Positions 13,007 to 16,663 of a stretch of DNA of 16,663 nucleotides are shown here, one piece after another. Below the pieces are notes generated by a model, which had not been told where the DNA came from, made no database searches, and was given only the letters and a program-made list of their open reading frames with translations. This DNA comes from JBAYHA01 sp041666425. Its GTDB lineage: Bacteria; Patescibacteriota; Patescibacteriia; UBA11705; JABHMO01. Within the stretch, counting starts at the first letter, position 1; each line of letters opens with the position of its first letter. A program made the translations under genes and the position numbers. Location of the stretch: contig JBAYHA010000021.1 in the NCBI GenBank assembly GCA_041666425.1, positions 1 through 16,663 of the forward strand, given 5' to 3'.

Positions 13007-13441
13007 CTATTTTTTTAACAAGTCAGCAGGAACAACCCACTTGCCAACACCAGTGTTGTTGCAAGCTTGCGCCGCATAACCGGCCTCCTCGACGGAAATC
13101 GGTTCCCCGCCGTAATCATATGACCAAATTATACTTTCGGTTATGGTATTTGGCATTGCTTGGCAACCGCCAAGATCCGAGTAAGGGCAAGCATCCCACG
13201 AAAATTTTCCCTCGGCGCAAGACAACTTCATCCGATCTTCGGAAAAAACTTCACCAACAAAATCCACGCAAGTACTTTTGGTTTCAATAACATTACAACT
13301 ACCCTGAACCTTGCCCTCTTTGGTTGTTTCAATCAACGGCTTTACATCGTCCTCATAATCAACTTCATTGTTTGCCGACTGATCACAGCCGGTTAGAATG
13401 AAACAGAAAAAAAATAAAAATATTAATTTTACCATCTTCAT
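13007..13441 (-). CDS. Cys-rich lipoprotein coupled to the hydrogenase gene
   Basis: A 144-residue protein with a lipoprotein signal peptide (lipobox LTGC, modified cysteine at 19). The mature part has six more cysteines in the segments GSCNVIE, STCVDFVGE, LSCAEGKF, DACPYSDLGGCQAM and QACNNTGVGKWV, an arrangement that suggests three disulfides in a small extracytoplasmic domain. No enzymatic motif or metal-binding CxxC is visible and I cannot name the family. Its ATG overlaps the TGA of the hydrogenase gene (ATGA at 13438-13441), so translation is probably coupled. The hydrogenase has no export signal, so the two products should end up on opposite sides of the membrane. An alternative start is Met3. 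Confidence 0.8.
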   Translation of the reverse strand: MKMVKLIFLFFFCFILTGCDQSANNEVDYEDDVKPLIETTKEGKVQGSCNVIETKSTCVDFVGEVFSEDRMKLSCAEGKFSWDACPYSDLGGCQAMPNTITESIIWSYDYGGEPISVEEAGYAAQACNNTGVGKWVVPADLLKK

Positions 13442-15198
13442 AATATAGTTTTTTTTATAATCGAGTCAGGTTCTTTTGTCAACAAAGTTTCTCTGGAATT
13501 CTTTAACTGAATAATTTTTGTTTTTCTCTTTGACACAAAAACCGTGTGTAATACCTCTTTTTTCACCTTTTGATTACAAAAATAATTTTTGTAAACATCC
13601 AAAACGCACGGATTTTCATGAGCGCATTTTAACACACTGTTGTCATCAATCTGATAAAGCGCTTCCGCACGTTCCGCGCTGACTTTTTTGTTGGTTGGTA
13701 AAGACTGTCCGCCTCCGCCCACGCAACCACCAGGGCAAGCCATTACTTCGACAGCATCATAAAGATGCGGTTTTTTTTGCAACGCTGACAAAACTTTTTT
13801 GGCATTTTTGATACCGTTAACAACACAGACTTTGACTATTCGACCCCCAAAATTTATCTTTTTTATTTTTGTTCCCTTGCCACCGCGAATTGATAAAACA
13901 TCATTTAACGGTAAATTTGTTTTGGACATTTTGTAATAAGCGGTTCTCAACGCTGATTCAAAAACTCCACCACTGGCACCATAAATAACTCCGGCTCCGG
14001 ATGGCTTGCCAAAAGGATTGTCTATCGGTTGCCCCGCTATTTTACTTATATCAATATTATTCTTTTTGAAAAGTCTGACCAACTCACGCGTAGTCAAAAC
14101 CAAATCAACCGGTTTTATACCATTTATTTTTAATTCTTCTCTTTTAATCTCATATTTCTTGGCAATACACGGCATAATAGAAACGACAAAAACATCTTTT
14201 GGATCGATCTTGTTTTTTTGGCACCAATAATTTTTTATAATTCCCCCAAGCATCACCTGTGGCGACCGCGAAGTACACAAATTGGGAATAAAGTCAGGAT
14301 AATTGAATTCAACAAACTTAACCCAAGCCGGACAACAAGACGACATGGCCGGTAAATTTTTACCGGTTTCTAATCGTTCAATCAACTCATCCGATTCTTC
14401 CATTGTGGTAAAATCCGCTCCAACCGCAGTATCAAAAACAAAATTAAAACCGATTTTTTTTAATCCGGCAACCAACTGATCCGTGGCGATTGTTCCATTC
14501 GCCAAACCAAATTCCTCCCCGATACTGCTCCGAATTGCCGGCGCAAATTGGACAAAGGTGATTTTTCCCTTGTCCAATATCAGTTTTTGCAATTCTTCAA
14601 ATTCGCCAACGCCCTCCATCGCCCCAACCGGACAATGGACAATACATTGTCCGCAATTAATACAATCTTTTGTCTTTTCTGACGAAACTTCAACTTTTTT
14701 GTTTTTGTTCATACTCAAAAATTCAGTCGGACAAATATTCAAACAGTTTTCGCAACCGATACACTTGGTCTGATCAAAAACCATCTCACCAACTTGCAAA
14801 ACCTTTTCTGTTGCATTTTGGGTTACCGGCGGTTGTATGTTGAATCTTTTTACCAATTCCAATAATCGACAATGCTGAAACCAAACACAATCATCACATT
14901 CAAAAACATGCTTTTTGATTATTTTGTTTAAATTTTTTGTTCGCAAATCATTGATGTCAACGGAATCTGTTATCACTTCCATGCCAGCAACCACCAATGT
15001 TTTGCAAGCATTTTGCAATTTTGGCTCATTAACGACTCTAACCAGACACAATCCGCAATGATGCTTTACTTTTACATCCGGATGAAAACATAATGACGGA
15101 ATATCTATCTTGTTTTCTTTGGCCACAGCTAAAATAGTTTTGCCGGGTTCAGCAAAAATACTCTTGCCGTTGATTTTTATCAGGATTTCTTTTTGCAT
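13438..15198 (-). CDS. hydA: [FeFe]-hydrogenase, four-module (M3) type
   Basis: A 586-residue cytoplasmic iron-only hydrogenase catalysing H2 formation or uptake. Modules in order: a plant-type [2Fe-2S] domain (C37, C48, C51, C65); a His-ligated [4Fe-4S] site HxxxCxxCx5C (H97, C101, C104, C110); two ferredoxin [4Fe-4S] clusters (C145, C148, C151, C155 and C178, C181, C184, C188); and the H-cluster domain. H-cluster motifs are complete: L1 SSCCPAW (284-291, Ser for the common Thr), L2 MPCIAKKYE (341-349), L3 EVMACPGGCVGGGG (483-496). The proton path residues C287, E266/E267 and S311 are present. A small-subunit-like segment (RAEALYQID to SHENP-like AHENP, 509-539) follows, then a basic 47-residue tail. 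Electron partners and the maturases HydE, HydF and HydG are not in the window. Confidence 0.95.
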   Translation of the reverse strand: MQKEILIKINGKSIFAEPGKTILAVAKENKIDIPSLCFHPDVKVKHHCGLCLVRVVNEPKLQNACKTLVVAGMEVITDSVDINDLRTKNLNKIIKKHVFECDDCVWFQHCRLLELVKRFNIQPPVTQNATEKVLQVGEMVFDQTKCIGCENCLNICPTEFLSMNKNKKVEVSSEKTKDCINCGQCIVHCPVGAMEGVGEFEELQKLILDKGKITFVQFAPAIRSSIGEEFGLANGTIATDQLVAGLKKIGFNFVFDTAVGADFTTMEESDELIERLETGKNLPAMSSCCPAWVKFVEFNYPDFIPNLCTSRSPQVMLGGIIKNYWCQKNKIDPKDVFVVSIMPCIAKKYEIKREELKINGIKPVDLVLTTRELVRLFKKNNIDISKIAGQPIDNPFGKPSGAGVIYGASGGVFESALRTAYYKMSKTNLPLNDVLSIRGGKGTKIKKINFGGRIVKVCVVNGIKNAKKVLSALQKKPHLYDAVEVMACPGGCVGGGGQSLPTNKKVSAERAEALYQIDDNSVLKCAHENPCVLDVYKNYFCNQKVKKEVLHTVFVSKRKTKIIQLKNSRETLLTKEPDSIIKKTIL

Positions 15199-15225
15199 AT
15201 TTTGTCATTATTAATTACTGTTTTT

Positions 15226-15254
15226 ATATTAGCAATTTTTGGAAAGAAAGACAA
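15226..15254 (-). promoter_or_regulatory. Possible hydrogenase promoter
   Basis: On the minus strand TTGTCT (15254-15249), a 17-nt spacer, TAATAT (15231-15226); four of six in each box. The start would be near 15219, about 21 nt before the ATG at 15198. An alternative extended -10, TGCTATAAT at 15353-15345, would give a leader of about 140 nt. No recognised riboswitch or redox operator was seen in 15199-15340. Confidence 0.35.
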
Positions 15255-15355
15255 TTTTTACTTTTTTACTAATATTCTAAATTAAAAAATCGCCACCTTA
15301 ACACTTGCAGTTTTTTTCTAATAGCTTTTTATTTTTATAAAAACATTATAGCACA

Positions 15356-15388
15356 AAAAATACGCAAAATGCGTATTTTTATTTTTTT
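15356..15388. terminator. Terminator after the restriction endonuclease gene
   Basis: AAAAATACGCA (15356-15366) pairs with TGCGTATTTTT (15370-15380) around loop AAA. On the minus strand it is followed by TTTTTT and stands 20 nt after the endonuclease stop. T-runs on the plus strand make it potentially bidirectional. Confidence 0.85.
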
Positions 15389-15399
15389 CTATAAAAAAT

Positions 15400-16539
15400 T
15401 TAATCATTGGCCGACTCTTCTTCAAAACTTTCAAAGGTTCCGCTTCTGGTAAAATCAATACTATATTTATTCTCACCAAGTCGATAAATAACGACGCTAT
15501 CAACGCCAAGTTCTTCCAGCTTTTCATAAGTAAGTAATTCACCTTCTTTTATTGCAAAGACATCTCGCAATAACCACCGACCTAGGTCCGCATTATGTTT
15601 ACTCATTAAAGCTTTTGAGCCGTCCTGACATAATTTGGCTTCCATTTTTTTTCCATTTGGTAACAACAATTCAAAATGAATATCTCTTCCTGGAAAAAAG
15701 TTAGCAAACTTTTTATTCACCCAAGAAGGGATCGGGATATACACCTCACTTTTATCTCTTGATCTACCACCCGCATTCCATTGATTTAATCCACTTTTTT
15801 CCGGAACATTCTTTTTGCCACCGCGAACAGAATATAAAGGCAAGAATATATGTTGAGTTTTTTTTATTAAAGCGAATTCTAATTTTTTGGCCATTACCGT
15901 AAACATTTTTTGCAATTCAGCAAAAGGATCCTCCAATATATTCACAGAAATATCCAAAGCAACTTTTGGGGTAACAAATCTTTTATATAAAGTGCTTTTG
16001 GCCAAATTAAAAGAATATTCATTGATCCCATCAAAAAAATTAATTGAATTCCCCTGCGCTATTTTAATTTTTGAAATATTATCAATATTCACCAGATCCA
16101 TTCCCGTTTCATAAACCAAAATATTCTTTGTTTTTCTGGTAACACAATGGTAAATTAAATTATTTAAACCAAAGATTCTCTTGGTGGTTTCAATTCTTTT
16201 ATTTCTCAATTCAGAAATTTTTAAAATTTTCTTTTCAGGATCAAAATCCTTGAACAACTTATGTTCACGATTAAATTCGGCCACTTTTTGCATGGTCGAA
16301 CCATTTTTTTCTAAAAATGTTTTTACACCGATTCCCAAATTCATTTTTGAAGCATCGGCCGAGCAGTCTGTTCTTGATAAATTTTTTGCGTCAAAAGCTT
16401 TACAAAATAAATTTTCGGCCACTCTATAAGCAATATAAGGCTCATTACTTTCAGAAAAAAGTCGAGACAAGGAACCAATAGTAGCCAGCATTGACGAATA
16501 GTAAGAACGACTTTTTGAAGTTTGATTTTCTATAAACAT
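15400..16539 (-). CDS. Type II restriction endonuclease with B3-like (NgoFVII-type) DNA-binding domain
   Basis: A 379-residue protein. Residues about 232-365 match the C-terminal B3-like DNA-recognition domain of NgoFVII-type restriction enzymes: LPLYSVRGGKKNVPEKSGLN, QWNAGGRSRDKSEVYIPIP, FFPGRDIHFELLLPNGK, LGRWLLRDVF and a final YSIDF strand. The N-terminal 230 residues are not a phospholipase-D nuclease (no HxK motif), although NgoFVII itself has one. They carry acidic residues and a lysine in the spacing D58-x3-D62...GIGVKTF (K73), with E42 upstream, which could form a PD-(D/E)XK-like site. That is inference. The gene starts 4 nt after the methyltransferase stop, so the two are one operon and the enzyme should cut the unmethylated form of the sequence its partner modifies. 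The recognition site cannot be predicted. Confidence 0.75.
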   Translation of the reverse strand: MFIENQTSKSRSYYSSMLATIGSLSRLFSESNEPYIAYRVAENLFCKAFDAKNLSRTDCSADASKMNLGIGVKTFLEKNGSTMQKVAEFNREHKLFKDFDPEKKILKISELRNKRIETTKRIFGLNNLIYHCVTRKTKNILVYETGMDLVNIDNISKIKIAQGNSINFFDGINEYSFNLAKSTLYKRFVTPKVALDISVNILEDPFAELQKMFTVMAKKLEFALIKKTQHIFLPLYSVRGGKKNVPEKSGLNQWNAGGRSRDKSEVYIPIPSWVNKKFANFFPGRDIHFELLLPNGKKMEAKLCQDGSKALMSKHNADLGRWLLRDVFAIKEGELLTYEKLEELGVDSVVIYRLGENKYSIDFTRSGTFESFEEESAND

Positions 16540-16543
16540 AATT

Positions 16544-16663
16544 TTAAGCCTCTAGTGCTTTTTTGATGTTAAGGGCAATTCGATAAATTACCGGAACGGA
16601 AACTGAATTACCGCACTGTTTGTATAAAACAGAATCAGGAAGATTGGCCGGCAACTCAATATC
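16544..16663 (-). CDS. DNA (cytosine-5) methyltransferase, C-terminal end
   Basis: Only the last 39 residues are inside the window. They contain LYKQCGNSVSVPVIYRIALNI, which is conserved motif X of cytosine-5 DNA methyltransferases (usual form QxGNSVxVPV), followed by the short terminal helix and a TAA stop. The enzyme would transfer a methyl group from S-adenosylmethionine to carbon 5 of cytosine. It is the modification half of a restriction-modification pair with the endonuclease that begins 4 nt downstream. The catalytic PCQ and ENV motifs and the target-recognition region lie beyond the edge. Confidence 0.88.
   Translation of the reverse strand, partial: DIELPANLPDSVLYKQCGNSVSVPVIYRIALNIKKALEA

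Noticed and set aside
12815..13018. Plus-strand frame opposite the permease remnant
   Set aside because: It is the complement of a recognisable permease and of a terminator, with no signals of its own.
13438..13441. UGA decoded as glycine (genetic code 25)
   Set aside because: TGA ends full-length family proteins at expected places (hydrogenase, HTH, glycosyltransferase) and no conserved glycine is encoded by TGA inside the recognised genes.
15199..15340. Riboswitch or redox operator in the hydrogenase leader
   Set aside because: No conserved core or convincing stem set was found; the region is mostly A/T-rich.

Overview
The window reads as an AT-rich piece of a bacterial chromosome, most likely from a Patescibacteria (Candidate Phyla Radiation) organism. 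The reasons are circumstantial: very A/T- and Lys/Asn/Ile-rich proteins, short intergenic gaps, several small Cys-rich lipoproteins, a lone prepilin-like protein, an excisionase-type helix-turn-helix protein, a divergent ABC-F protein, and few Shine-Dalgarno sites. TGA is used as a normal stop (for example in the ATGA overlap at 13438-13441), so the UGA-as-glycine code of some CPR lineages does not apply. No rRNA, tRNA or CRISPR array was seen.

Layout. 1-540: the start of an ECF sigma factor gene (minus strand) with two promoters, then a REPIN-like palindromic element. 541-1060: a small HTH gene and a low-complexity, repeat-laden gap. 1061-2224: a GT4 glycosyltransferase on the minus strand. 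It is divergent from a plus-strand block: a lipoprotein, a VIT/CCC1-like membrane protein, a foldback repeat, a CCA-adding enzyme with an HD domain, a TspO homologue, a type IV prepilin-like protein and a 477-residue protein I do not recognise. 7869-7903 is a shared terminator. 7913-11145 (minus): a KefB/KefC-type cation/proton antiporter and an ABC-F ATPase. 11146-11556 carries three repeat structures and a strong promoter. 11557-12180: a secreted protein of unknown function with the only strong Shine-Dalgarno site noted. 12274-15198 (minus): a four-module [FeFe]-hydrogenase whose stop overlaps the start of a Cys-rich lipoprotein gene, then a terminator, a 5'-truncated permease remnant and a second Cys-rich lipoprotein. 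15400-16663 (minus): a type II restriction-modification pair, with the C-terminus of a cytosine-5 DNA methyltransferase followed 4 nt later by a restriction endonuclease.

How the parts relate. Most genes are unlinked housekeeping or surface functions. The two clear functional units are the restriction-modification pair and the hydrogenase-lipoprotein pair. No hydrogenase maturation gene (hydE, hydF, hydG) and no NADH-oxidising partner subunit lies in the window. The intergenic DNA is unusually rich in structure: REPIN-like hairpins, two about 109-bp foldback elements of the same design, 8-bp tandem repeats placed head-to-head, a triplicated -35 box and a helically spaced heptamer array. Several promoters sit so close to their start codons that the mRNAs would have very short leaders.
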